64,000 nucleotides of DNA from Thalassococcus profundi (GTDB lineage Bacteria > Pseudomonadota > Alphaproteobacteria > Rhodobacterales > Rhodobacteraceae): assembly GCF_003344785.1 (NCBI RefSeq), contig NZ_QPMK01000006.1, positions 62,001-126,000 of the forward strand, written 5' to 3'. The translations under genes were made by a program, and so were the position numbers. Positions within the stretch are counted from its first letter, which is position 1, and every line of letters begins with the position of its first letter. Positions 8,537-17,133 of this stretch are shown piece after piece. The notes below the pieces were generated by a model that was not told the origin of the DNA, searched no databases, and saw only the letters and a program-made list of their open reading frames with translations.

Positions 8537-10069
8537 ATGGCGCAGCACACTCTCAAAGAGCTTCTGGCAGCACATCCCAAGGACGCCCCGGCGATCGGCG
8601 CTCCTGGCAAGAGCTGGCTGAGCTATGGCGGGCTGCGTGCGCTGTCGGAAGAGATCAGGACTGACCTGCGCCGTTTCGGCGTCGGCCGCAGCGACCGGGT
8701 GGCCATCGTGCTGCCCAACGGCCCGGAGATGGCCACGGCCTTTGCCTGCGTTGCGCAGGCCGCCACCACGGCGCCGCTGAACCCGGCCTACCGCGAGGAT
8801 GAATTCGCCTTCTACCTCGAGGACCTGAAGGCCAAGGCGATCCTGCTGGCCGAGGACGAGGACGGCCCGGCGCTGGCCGCCGCCAAGGCGCAGGGCCTTT
8901 TGGTGCTGCGCGTGGTGGCGCAGTCCGATGCACCGGCGGGGTCGTTTTCGCTGCGCGCCGACGGCGACACCGGTACCGAAGCCGCGGCGGAGGAGCCGCA
9001 GGCAGATGACGTCGCGCTCATCCTGCATACCTCGGGCACCACGTCGCGGCCCAAGATCGTGCCGCTGCTGCAATCCAACGTCGCCGCCTCGGCGCAGAAC
9101 ATCGGCGCATCTCTGGGTCTGAAATCCGACGACCGCTGCCTCAACGTGATGCCGCTCTTTCACATCCACGGCCTTGTAGCCGCCGTGTCGGCGTCGCTGG
9201 CGGCTGGCGCGTCGATCTGGTGCAGCCCCGGCTTCAACGCGCTGTCGTTCTTTTCCTGGATGAAGGAGGCGCGGCCGACCTGGTACACCGCCGTGCCGAC
9301 CATGCACCAGGCGATCCTGAGCCGCGCCGGCCGCAACGCAGAGACCATCAAGGAGGTGCCCTTGCGCTTCCTGCGCTCGTCTTCGGCGAGCCTGCCCGCC
9401 CAGGTCATGGCGCAATTGCACGAGACCTTCGGCGCGCCGGTGATCGAAGCCTATGGCATGACCGAGGCCGCACACCAGATGTGCTGCAACCCGTTCGAGA
9501 CGCAGAAACCCGGATCGGTGGGCCTGCCCGCCGGACCCGAGGTGCGCATCGCCGACGAATCCGAGAACGTGCTCAAGGACGGCACCGGCGAGGTGGTGAT
9601 CTCGGGCGCCAACGTCACGCCCGGCTACGAGGGTAACCCCGAGGCCAACGAGAAGAACTTCTTCGAGGCCGAGGGCAAGCGCTGGTTCCGCACCGGCGAC
9701 CAGGGCGCGCTGGACGAAGACGGGTTCCTGCACCTGACCGGGCGGCTCAAGGAGATCATCAACCGCGGCGGCGAAAAGGTCAGCCCGCTCGAGGTTGATG
9801 GCGTGCTGCTGGACCATCCGGCCATCGACACGGTGGTGACCTTCGCCATGCCGCATCCGAAGCTGGGCGAGGAAGTCGCCGCGGCGGTGGTGCTGAAAGA
9901 GGGCGCCGAGGCGACCGAGAAGGACATCCGCGCCTTCGCGGCAGAGCGCATGGCGGACTTCAAGGTGCCGCGCAAGGTCATCATCCTGGACGAGATCCCC
10001 AAGGGCGCCACGGGCAAAATGCAGCGCATCGGTCTGGCGGAAAAGCTGGGTCTCACGGAACCCGCCTGA
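8537..10069 (+). CDS. AMP-forming acyl-CoA synthetase resembling oxalate-CoA ligase
   Basis: 510 residues of the ANL superfamily. Core motifs in order: HTSGTTSRPKIVPL (P-loop A3, about residue 165), YGMTEA (A5, about 310), RTGDQG (A7, about 383), GRLKEIINRGGEKVSP (A8 hinge, about 400) and GATGKMQR with the catalytic lysine (A10). The wording of the A3 motif, VMPLFHIHGL, TWYTAVPTMHQ and the AYGMTEAAHQM segment match my recollection of the plant/yeast AAE3/Pcs60 oxalyl-CoA synthetases more than fatty-acid ligases. Downstream of a TTT carboxylate importer this fits activation of oxalate or a related small diacid. No oxalyl-CoA decarboxylase or formyl-CoA transferase is in the window, so substrate is inference. 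Confidence 0.88.
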   Translation: MAQHTLKELLAAHPKDAPAIGAPGKSWLSYGGLRALSEEIRTDLRRFGVGRSDRVAIVLPNGPEMATAFACVAQAATTAPLNPAYREDEFAFYLEDLKAKAILLAEDEDGPALAAAKAQGLLVLRVVAQSDAPAGSFSLRADGDTGTEAAAEEPQADDVALILHTSGTTSRPKIVPLLQSNVAASAQNIGASLGLKSDDRCLNVMPLFHIHGLVAAVSASLAAGASIWCSPGFNALSFFSWMKEARPTWYTAVPTMHQAILSRAGRNAETIKEVPLRFLRSSSASLPAQVMAQLHETFGAPVIEAYGMTEAAHQMCCNPFETQKPGSVGLPAGPEVRIADESENVLKDGTGEVVISGANVTPGYEGNPEANEKNFFEAEGKRWFRTGDQGALDEDGFLHLTGRLKEIINRGGEKVSPLEVDGVLLDHPAIDTVVTFAMPHPKLGEEVAAAVVLKEGAEATEKDIRAFAAERMADFKVPRKVIILDEIPKGATGKMQRIGLAEKLGLTEPA

Positions 10070-10190
10070 GGGACAGGCCGCCCGGCGTTGCGCTTGTCGC
10101 CAATGTCGGGCAGCCTCCGGCGGGAGTTTAATGGCAAGATGAAGGAGCGGGTGCCGGTCTGCAAAAGGCCGCGCCCGAGGGGACGGCATC

Positions 10191-11171
10191 ATGAAAATCT
10201 GCGTATTCGGAGCGGGCGCCATCGGCGGCTACATGGGCGTGAAACTGGCGCAGGCGGGGGCCGACGTGAGCCTTGTCGCGCGCGGACCGCACCTGGCGGC
10301 GATGCAGGCCAACGGTCTGAAGCTGATCGAGGAAGAGGGCGAAAGCACCGTTGAGGTGACCGCGTCCGAGGATCCGGCAGAGCTGGGCGTGCAGGATTAC
10401 GTCATCGTCACGCTCAAGGCTCATTCGGTGCCCGGCGTCGTGGACAAGATGCAGCCGCTGATCGGTCCGGAAACGACCATCGTTTCGGGCGTGAACGGCG
10501 TGCCGTGGTGGTATTTCCACAAGATCGGCGGCGATCTGGAAGGCACGCGGCTCCAGTCGGTCGATCCAGGCAACAAGCAGTGGGACGGCTTTGGCCCCGA
10601 CCGGGTGCTGGGCTGCGTGGTCTACCCGGCGGCGGAGGTGATCGAGCCGGGCGTCATCAAGCATATCGAGGGCAACCGCTTTTCGCTGGGCGAACCCGAC
10701 GGGTCGAAGTCCGAGCGTGCGCAGGCGCTTTCCAAGGCGCTGGGGGCGGCGGGGCTCAAGGCGCCGGTGCGGCCGCGGTTGCGCGACGAGATCTGGGTGA
10801 AGCTCTGGGGCAACCTGTCGTTCAACCCGATCTCGGCCCTGACCCACGCGACGCTCGACGTGCTCTGCACCGATCCCGGCACCCGCGCGGTGGCGCGCGG
10901 CATGATGCTCGAAGCGCAGGAGATCGCCGAAAAGCTGGGGGTGAAATTCCCCATCGACGTCGAAAAGCGCATCGACGGCGGGGCGGCGGTGGGCGCACAC
11001 CGGACCTCGATGTGGCAGGACCTGGACCAGGGCCGGCCGATGGAGATCGATGCACTGGTGGGATCGGTGCAGGAGCTGGGGCGTCTGACCGACACGCCGA
11101 CGCCGACCATCGACACTGTGCTGGCGCTGGTGCAGCTGCGCGGACGCATGGCCGGCTGCTACGGCGGCTGA
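10191..11171 (+). CDS. 2-dehydropantoate 2-reductase-family oxidoreductase (PanE-like)
   Basis: 326 residues. The N-terminal Rossmann motif is GAGAIGGYMG (residues 7-16), followed by LVARGPHL, the NADP-binding arginine position of ketopantoate reductases. VTLKAHSV and VSGVNGVPWW follow the family pattern, and the C-terminal helical domain has KLWGNLSFNPISALT and HRTSMWQDL. PanE reduces ketopantoate for pantothenate, but paralogues beside catabolic genes commonly act on other 2-oxo acids. Placed last after tctCBA and the CoA ligase, with a 121 bp gap, it may act on the imported carboxylate rather than in CoA synthesis. It ends 4 bp from the stop of the convergent response regulator. Confidence 0.87.
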   Translation: MKICVFGAGAIGGYMGVKLAQAGADVSLVARGPHLAAMQANGLKLIEEEGESTVEVTASEDPAELGVQDYVIVTLKAHSVPGVVDKMQPLIGPETTIVSGVNGVPWWYFHKIGGDLEGTRLQSVDPGNKQWDGFGPDRVLGCVVYPAAEVIEPGVIKHIEGNRFSLGEPDGSKSERAQALSKALGAAGLKAPVRPRLRDEIWVKLWGNLSFNPISALTHATLDVLCTDPGTRAVARGMMLEAQEIAEKLGVKFPIDVEKRIDGGAAVGAHRTSMWQDLDQGRPMEIDALVGSVQELGRLTDTPTPTIDTVLALVQLRGRMAGCYGG

Positions 11172-11175
11172 ACGG

Positions 11176-11814
11176 TCATTCGTTCAGAAGACCGAGGCGC
11201 GCGGCCTGGATCGCCGCCTCGGCCCGGCTCGAGATGCCGAGCTTGCGGTAGATCGTCTTGATATGCGTGGCCACGGTCGTCTCGGCGATGCCGATGGCGG
11301 CGGCCGCTTCGGAGACGCGCATGCCGCGCGCGATGAGCCGAAGCACGTCGGTTTCGCGGGCGGTGAGATCCTGCGCCGGCTCGAAGCTGGGGCCGGTGTT
11401 GCGGAAATGGTCCATGATCCGCCGGGCGATGGCCGGCGAAAGGGCGGGAATACCGCTCGACAGCTGATGCAGGTGACGCTCCATCAGCTCGGAATCCTCG
11501 GATTTCAGCACGTATCCGTCGGCGCCCGCCGACAGTGCAGCGACGATGGCGCTGTCCGACGCCATGATGGTCGACACGATGGCCATCGTGCGCGGCGCCC
11601 GGCGTTGCAGGTGACGCAAGACGGTGAGCCCGTCGCCGTCGGGCAGGTTGAGGTCGACGAGCGCAAGGTCGAAGACTTCGCGGTCGATCAGCGCTTTCGC
11701 TGCGGCCACCGTTCCGGCTTCGGACACCCGGGCCCCCGGGAAGGCGCGGGCGACGACGGCGCTGAGCCAGCGCCGGGTCTCCGAGAGGTCTTCGAGGATC
11801 AAGACCGACTTCAT
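11176..11814 (-). CDS. NarL/LuxR-family response regulator
   Basis: 212 residues. The receiver has E8-D9 acidic residues and phospho-acceptor D54 (LALVDLNLPDGDG). The LuxR-type HTH is near residues 148-200 (LTARETDVLRLIARG, then ATHIKTIYRKLG). The lysine of the receiver is in DGYVLKSED. Its ATG overlaps the upstream kinase stop by 4 bp (11811-11814), so the pair is translationally coupled and almost certainly cognate. Targets are unknown; it converges on the TTT operon, which makes that operon a candidate but not proven target. Confidence 0.93.
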   Translation of the reverse strand: MKSVLILEDLSETRRWLSAVVARAFPGARVSEAGTVAAAKALIDREVFDLALVDLNLPDGDGLTVLRHLQRRAPRTMAIVSTIMASDSAIVAALSAGADGYVLKSEDSELMERHLHQLSSGIPALSPAIARRIMDHFRNTGPSFEPAQDLTARETDVLRLIARGMRVSEAAAAIGIAETTVATHIKTIYRKLGISSRAEAAIQAARLGLLNE

Positions 11815-13925
11815 GGGGCGACCGCGGTTCCTTCGCTGATCGGCATCCGCAGAGCAATGCGCGTCCCGGCGCGCTTTCGGGTCTGCGTGGCGGTGGCGAC
11901 GCCGTTGCCGGATATTTCAATCGGCTGCGCCGGCCCGATCTGGATCGATCCGCCCAGCGAGGAAAGCCGCGTGCGCATGTTGGAAAGCCCGTTGCCGGCC
12001 CCGCTTTGCGCCGGATCGAAGCCGCGACCGTCATCGCTGATTTCGAGCCTCAGGCCGGTGTCGTCGAGGTCCACCACCACCGTCACGTGAGAGCAATCGG
12101 CGTGGCGGATCGCGTTGCTCATGCCTTCGCGAACGACCGAGCGCAGGGCGTTCGCTTCGGCCAACGACATTTTGCGGTCCGGCGGGTCGCCGTGGTCCCA
12201 ATCGAGCGTAATGCCGTGCGACAGCAGGCGGTCGGCGCTTTCGCTGCGCAGGTCGGCCAGCACCTCGGGCAGGGTGAACGTGCCCTGGAAACCCTGGTTG
12301 ATGATGCTGCGCAGATCGGCCAGCGTGTCGCGCAGAAGCTCGTTCTTGCGATCGGTTTCGGCGGTGTGCAGGGCGCTGAGGATCTGCGCGCCGATGTTGT
12401 CGTGCACGTCGCGGCTTATGCGGTCGCGTTCGGTCGTCACGCCCTGTTCAAAGGCGGCGCGGCTTTCGCGGATGATGTCGGCCAGGCCGCAGAGCGTATC
12501 CGCGAGCTTGCGGTCCTGCGGATTGAACAGCCGCCGCCCCGCCGCGGCATAGCGCATCTCTTGCGCGCCGACGTCCAGCGACGGCGGCAAGGCCAGCGCG
12601 AGACCCTGTTCGCGCAGCGTCGCAGAGGCCGGCGCCGGGTCGGCGCGGTCGATGACGAGCGGCGACCAGATCGCGTTCAGAAGGTCGGTCCAGGCCTGTT
12701 CCCGGTCGGCCTGGGCCGGGGCCAGCGCGGTGCGCAGGATCTCGGGGATATTGTCGGTGAGGGTCACAGACCGGGTTGCCATGATCCGGTTCAGGAGCAG
12801 CTGGCGCGCCGGGAAGTAGATGAAGCTGACCAGAAGCAGGGCGAGGCTCAGCGACACCCAGGGCTGGCCGCTCAGCAGCCACAGGAACACCGCGTCGAAG
12901 AGGATGATGAGCGCCGCCGAACCGACCCAGAACCAGACTACGTAGGCGTAGCGGTCGAGGTCGAAGAGCCGGTAGCGCAGGAGTCCCAGAGCGATGCCCA
13001 GGTGCATAATGAGGAAGAAGCCGAAGGCATAGCCCTGCGGCAGCAGCGGCGAATCGCGCAGGCCCAGCGCTTCGGGCACGACGCTCAGGCCGACGAAGGC
13101 GCTCACGCCGATCAGCACCGACAGCACCAGCCAGCGCAGTCCCGCCCGGTCGACCGGTTGGCGCCGGGACAGGACCCACTGCAGGATGGCCAGCCCGAGC
13201 GCGATCAGCGTCTGCGACATGACCACGAAATCCAGCACCTTGATCGGCGCCGCATGGGCGAGGTCAACGGCGATCAGGATGCCGTAGCCGACGGCTGGGA
13301 CCAGCAGCCAGACCGGACGGAAGAGCTGGCGCGGATACATGGCGAACAGAGCGACGAGGCCGATCCCGAAGGTGCCGGCGCCGAAATGGTTGACGCCGGA
13401 GAGCAGGCGGAAGGTGTCGCCGGGCAGCGCGATTTGCCGGGTGGAATAGACCGAGGCGGCGATGGCGAAGATCGGCACGCAGACGCCGGTCAGGGCAAAC
13501 ATCCGGGCGCCCCAGTCCCGGGGCCGCAACGCGAAGATCCAGGCGCCGATCAGCAGCGCCAGCCCGCCGACGCCGAGCTGGAACCAGAACGGCGCTGGCA
13601 GATCGCCGAAGCTGCGCGGGCGCACCGGCACGGACGCCGTGTCAGACGTGCCGGGCAGCGCGTAGCCGACCTCTGCGCCGGGTTTGTCGAGTTCCGCGGC
13701 CAGGACGCTCTGGCGGGCGAAAAAGGCACGCTGCGCCGCGTAGTCGGGCAGCTTGTCCGGTTCCTCGATGAGGTCGGCGCCGGTGATGTCCACGCCGTTG
13801 ACCGACACCGGAACGGCGCCCGGAGGAAGCGGCGCATAGGGGCGTCCGAGCAGAGACAGGATCGCGGCGGCGCAGAACGCCAGACAGAGCAGCAAGGCTG
13901 CGACGATCACCCGACCTGGCGTCAT
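11811..13925 (-). CDS. Membrane histidine kinase of the NarX/LiaS (HisKA_3) type with multi-span sensor
   Basis: 704 residues. TM1 is near residues 7-27. A short extracytoplasmic part follows with a PDZ-like VPVSVNGVDITG, then a bundle of about seven to eight membrane helices (roughly 112-370). The HisKA_3 phosphorylation site ERDRISRDVHDN places the phospho-histidine at about residue 507. The ATPase domain has EGMSNAIRHA (N-box), SDDGRGFD (G1) and GAGNGLSNMRTR (G2). The seven-helix-type sensor before a NarX-like kinase suggests sensing within the membrane. It is the first gene of the two-gene kinase-regulator operon; promoter DNA lies in 13926-14245. Confidence 0.92.
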   Translation of the reverse strand: MTPGRVIVAALLLCLAFCAAAILSLLGRPYAPLPPGAVPVSVNGVDITGADLIEEPDKLPDYAAQRAFFARQSVLAAELDKPGAEVGYALPGTSDTASVPVRPRSFGDLPAPFWFQLGVGGLALLIGAWIFALRPRDWGARMFALTGVCVPIFAIAASVYSTRQIALPGDTFRLLSGVNHFGAGTFGIGLVALFAMYPRQLFRPVWLLVPAVGYGILIAVDLAHAAPIKVLDFVVMSQTLIALGLAILQWVLSRRQPVDRAGLRWLVLSVLIGVSAFVGLSVVPEALGLRDSPLLPQGYAFGFFLIMHLGIALGLLRYRLFDLDRYAYVVWFWVGSAALIILFDAVFLWLLSGQPWVSLSLALLLVSFIYFPARQLLLNRIMATRSVTLTDNIPEILRTALAPAQADREQAWTDLLNAIWSPLVIDRADPAPASATLREQGLALALPPSLDVGAQEMRYAAAGRRLFNPQDRKLADTLCGLADIIRESRAAFEQGVTTERDRISRDVHDNIGAQILSALHTAETDRKNELLRDTLADLRSIINQGFQGTFTLPEVLADLRSESADRLLSHGITLDWDHGDPPDRKMSLAEANALRSVVREGMSNAIRHADCSHVTVVVDLDDTGLRLEISDDGRGFDPAQSGAGNGLSNMRTRLSSLGGSIQIGPAQPIEISGNGVATATQTRKRAGTRIALRMPISEGTAVAP

Positions 13926-14245
13926 TTTGAAAATTCCTTTTCAGTCGTGCGTTCAAATCTTGCAAATATTAGAGGGAAAAAATCTCCCCTGAACAGGGGA
14001 TTGGCGGGTTCAAGGCAAGAATCTACGTTTGCAGTGTCCTCCAGCGCGTGTGCGGCCCGTGGCGGCCCGCTTAGCGTGTGTGACGTGCCACGTCGCCGGA
14101 CGGTCCGGCCCAAGACTCGACCGTCCGGAACAAGAATGCCTCGAAATTTTAGCGAGGTCTGCGCCCTCTGCTTTGGTCCCTGTGCCGTGAGTGGGCAGGG
14201 GGCGCAATTTTCACCCCGGATGCCGGTGACGCGTCCGGGCGCGGT
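13926..14245. other. 320-bp intergenic region between kinase and ABC permease operon
   Basis: No protein-coding frame with family features is visible. The kinase-proximal 60 bp are AT-rich and probably hold its promoter. Three inverted repeats are present: TCCCCTG/CAGGGGA with 2-bp spacer (13985-14000), GACGTG-C-CACGTC (14082-14094), and CCGGACGGTC/GACCGTCCGG around 13 nt (14096-14105 and 14119-14128). The last lies about 120 bp beyond the ABC operon's final stop and may be its terminator, but it lacks a U-run. Confidence 0.5.
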
Positions 14246-15100
14246 TCAGTCCTTGCGCTTCTGGAACATCAGCGAAAGCAGCCCCAGCACCGCCGAGGCC
14301 ACGATGAGCAGCAGCGACACGGCGTTGAGCACCGGGGTCGATCCCTGCTTGAGCTTGTCGAACATGGTGATGGTCAGCGGCGAGTCCGATCCGACCAGCA
14401 TGAGCGTCGTGTTGAAATTCTCGAAACTCATCAGCACCGCCACCACCGCCGAGGCGACGATCGCTGGCATCAGGAACGGCAGGGTAATCTGCCGGACCGC
14501 CCCCAGACGCGTTGCGCCGAGATTGAGCGCGGCCTCTTCCAGGCTGGGATCGAATTTCTGCAGCCGCGCGGCGATCACCAGCGTCGCGAAGGTGGTGATG
14601 AAGGAATACTGCCCGAGGATCACGAGGATCAGACCGGGCCGAAGACCGTCGAACCACAGGCCCGTGGCGTCTTCGAGCGTGTTGGCGATACTGCTGGAGA
14701 AGACCAGGATCGAGATGCCGAGGATCACACCGGGGATGATCAGCGGCAGCAGCATGAGGATATAGAGCAGCGCCTTGCCGCGAAAGCTGTGTCGCACGAA
14801 GAGGAAGGCGTTGCAGGTGCCGGTGAACACCGCAAGCCCCGCCACCCAGGCCGCGATGAAGGCCGAGGTGCCGATCGACCGCAGGATCGCGCGTTCGTGG
14901 AAAACGCCGACGAACGGATCCTCGGTGCCGAAGAACCACGCCCAGGTAAAGCCCTCCCACGGCAGTGAGGGAAAGACGCTGTCGTTGAAGGCAAAGACGC
15001 AGACCACGGTCAGCGGCAGGGCGAGGTAGACGAAGAACACCAGCACGTAGGCGCGGTAGCACCACTTGGCGAATGCGGGCTGCGGCACCGTCGGGATCAT
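14246..15100 (-). CDS. PotC-type ABC transporter permease (polyamine/amine uptake family)
   Basis: 284 residues with six membrane spans. The cytoplasmic EAA loop reads EEAALNLGATRLGAVRQITLP, a standard contact site for the ATPase. The ATG at 15100 overlaps the stop of the preceding permease (ATGA); longer upstream frame was discarded because it runs through that gene. It is the last gene of the SBP-ATPase-permease-permease set. The family imports spermidine, putrescine and other cationic amines; the neighbouring amine-glutamylating genes make a small amine or amino alcohol plausible cargo. Confidence 0.92.
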   Translation of the reverse strand: MIPTVPQPAFAKWCYRAYVLVFFVYLALPLTVVCVFAFNDSVFPSLPWEGFTWAWFFGTEDPFVGVFHERAILRSIGTSAFIAAWVAGLAVFTGTCNAFLFVRHSFRGKALLYILMLLPLIIPGVILGISILVFSSSIANTLEDATGLWFDGLRPGLILVILGQYSFITTFATLVIAARLQKFDPSLEEAALNLGATRLGAVRQITLPFLMPAIVASAVVAVLMSFENFNTTLMLVGSDSPLTITMFDKLKQGSTPVLNAVSLLLIVASAVLGLLSLMFQKRKD

Positions 15101-15966
15101 CAGGCGCGCCCCATGGTTTCGGCAAGGGACTGCCGCGACAGCTTGAGCCCGAGGAAGACCACCGCCGAGGACAGCAGCAGCAGCAGGAAGCCCAGGGCCG
15201 AGCCGAGCTCCCAGTTGAAGCGGGTGATGAACTGCGTGTAGATCATGCCGGTGAACCACAGGCTGTCCTTGCCGCCCAGCAGGATCGGCGTGAGGTAGTT
15301 GCCCAAGGACAGCATGAAGACGACGATGCAGCCCGAGACGATGCCGGGCATGGCATGGGGGATGACGATTTCCCGCAGGATCGCCGCCCCGGTGCCGCCC
15401 AGGTCATAGCCCGCCTCGATCAGACTGTCGTCGAGGCTGTCGAGCGTGGTGACCAGCGGCACGACCATGAACAGGATCGAGGTATAGACCAGCCCGACCA
15501 TGATCGCCGCGTCGTTGTAGAGCATCTCGACCGGGCCATCGACCAGCCCGAGATATTGCAGCGCGTTCGAGATCACGCCGGTTTCGCGCAAAAGAATCAT
15601 CCAGCCGAAGGTGCGCACCAGTTCCGACACCCAGAACGGGATCATGCACATCAGAAAGAGCGTGGTCTTGGTCCGTCCGCGCGTCAGCTTGGCGATGTAA
15701 TAGGCGATGGGAAAGCCCAGGATCAGCGTCAGCGCCGTGGCCGCGATGGACATGATCGCGGTGCGCGCGAAGGTGCGCCAGTACAGCGGCTCCTCGAAGA
15801 AGGTGACGTAGTTGCCGATCCCGTATTCGTATTCGCGCGGGCCCACCCGTTCGCTGATCGACACGACGAAAAGCCCGATATGCGGCAGGATGATGAGCAC
15901 CGCCAGCCACAGCAGGATCGGCGCCAGCAGCAGGTAGAAGCCAAGTTTTGAGCCGTCGGACACCAT
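15100..15966 (-). CDS. PotB-type ABC transporter permease
   Basis: 288 residues, six predicted spans. The segment after residue 30 (SISERVGPREYEYGIGNYVTFFEEP) is the periplasmic region typical of PotB proteins, and the EAA motif EAGYDLGGTGAAILREIVIP lies at about 190-210. It begins 3 bp after the ATPase stop and overlaps the next permease by ATGA, so the two form the heterodimeric channel. Confidence 0.92.
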   Translation of the reverse strand: MVSDGSKLGFYLLLAPILLWLAVLIILPHIGLFVVSISERVGPREYEYGIGNYVTFFEEPLYWRTFARTAIMSIAATALTLILGFPIAYYIAKLTRGRTKTTLFLMCMIPFWVSELVRTFGWMILLRETGVISNALQYLGLVDGPVEMLYNDAAIMVGLVYTSILFMVVPLVTTLDSLDDSLIEAGYDLGGTGAAILREIVIPHAMPGIVSGCIVVFMLSLGNYLTPILLGGKDSLWFTGMIYTQFITRFNWELGSALGFLLLLLSSAVVFLGLKLSRQSLAETMGRA

Positions 15967-15969
15967 GGC

Positions 15970-17070
15970 TCAGCCCTCCGCCGCGTAGAGTCGCGCCTTG
16001 TCGGGGTGCCAGCGGGTGTAGACCGTGCTGCCGCGGCGCAGGTCGGCAAAGCCGCCGGTCTGCGGCAAGGCGACGCTCAGGGCATGGCCCGAGGCGTCCT
16101 CGACCGTGACCGAACTGTTGGCGCCATTGAATAGAACCGCGGTGACGGTGCCTTGGCTTACGTTGTCTTCGCCCGCGTCGCCCGGCGTCATCGAAAGCCC
16201 GATGGCTTCGGGTCGCAGGAAGACTTGGGCGCGCTGCCCGGATTGCAGACCGGAGGCGGGCGCTGTTGCTTTCAGCTCCGTCCCGGCCTCGGTGCGCAGG
16301 GTGAGGTTCGGGCCGTTGACGGCGGCAACCGTCGCGGCGATCTTGTTCGCCTCGCCCACGAAGCCCGCGACGAAGGCGGTCTGGGGGTCGTGGTAGACCT
16401 CTTGCGGCGGGCCGACCTGTTCGAAACGGCCGTGGTTCATCACCGCGATGTTGTCGCTCATCACCAGCGCCTCGGACTGGTCGTGGGTGATGTAGACGAA
16501 GGTGGTGTTGAACTCGGCCTGCAACGCCTTCAACTCGATCTTCATGTGTTCGCGCAGCTTGAGGTCGAGCGCGCCCAGCGGTTCGTCCAGCAGCAACACG
16601 TCCGGTTCGAGCACCATGCAGCGGGCGATGGCGACGCGCTGTTTCTGCCCGCCCGACAGCTGGTCGACGCGCCGCTGCGCGACGCCGGGCAAGCCGACGC
16701 GGGCGAGGATGTCCTCGACGCGGCGGGTAATCTCGGGTTTGGCGACGCCGCGCTGGCGCAGGCCGAAACCGACGTTGTCGCCGATGTTCATGGTGGGAAA
16801 GAGCGCAAGGTGCTGGAAGACCATCGACACCGGCCGCTTGTTGGGCGGCACGCCGATCATCGACCTGCCCTTGATCCGCAGATCGCCCGAAGTCGGCGAC
16901 TGGAACCCCGCGATCATGCGCAAGAGCGTGGTCTTGCCACAGCCCGAGGGGCCGAGGATGGAAAAGAACGATCCCTGCGGCACCTCGAAGCTGACGTGAT
17001 CCACGGCGCGGAAGCTGTCGAAATCCTTGACGAGGTCGACGCAGGACAGATCGGGGGTGTGGGTGGTCAC
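15970..17070 (-). CDS. PotA-type ABC transporter ATPase
   Basis: 366 residues from the GTG at 17070. Walker A is GPSGCGKTT, the signature is LSGGQKQRVAIAR, Walker B is VLLLDEPLGALD and the H-loop is ITHDQ. A C-terminal TOBE domain (about 270-366) contains FLRPEAIGLS. An in-frame ATG at 17127 would add 19 residues, but it would force the ribosome through the perfect 12-bp hairpin at 17089-17116 and has no Shine-Dalgarno, whereas the GTG is preceded by GCGAGG. The downstream start is therefore preferred. It energises the two permeases that follow. Confidence 0.92.
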   Translation of the reverse strand: MTTHTPDLSCVDLVKDFDSFRAVDHVSFEVPQGSFFSILGPSGCGKTTLLRMIAGFQSPTSGDLRIKGRSMIGVPPNKRPVSMVFQHLALFPTMNIGDNVGFGLRQRGVAKPEITRRVEDILARVGLPGVAQRRVDQLSGGQKQRVAIARCMVLEPDVLLLDEPLGALDLKLREHMKIELKALQAEFNTTFVYITHDQSEALVMSDNIAVMNHGRFEQVGPPQEVYHDPQTAFVAGFVGEANKIAATVAAVNGPNLTLRTEAGTELKATAPASGLQSGQRAQVFLRPEAIGLSMTPGDAGEDNVSQGTVTAVLFNGANSSVTVEDASGHALSVALPQTGGFADLRRGSTVYTRWHPDKARLYAAEG

Positions 17071-17088
17071 GGGATGCCTCGCGGGATG

Positions 17089-17116
17089 GGAAAGGGCACC
17101 GGACGGTGCCCTTTCC
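17089..17116 (-). promoter_or_regulatory. Intercistronic 12-bp hairpin between the PotD-like gene and its ATPase gene
   Basis: GGAAAGGGCACC (17089-17100) pairs perfectly with GGTGCCCTTTCC (17105-17116), tetraloop GGAC/GTCC. It lies just after the binding-protein stop (17134) on the minus strand, with no U-run. It probably protects the binding-protein mRNA or attenuates downstream expression. Confidence 0.8.
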
Positions 17117-17133
17117 ATGCGTGTCAAAGCGGA

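Noticed and set aside
12006-14765. A 919-codon plus-strand open frame across the kinase gene and the following gap
   Set aside because: Composition rich in Arg, Gln and His, typical of antisense frames here, and it ignores the gene boundary at 13925.
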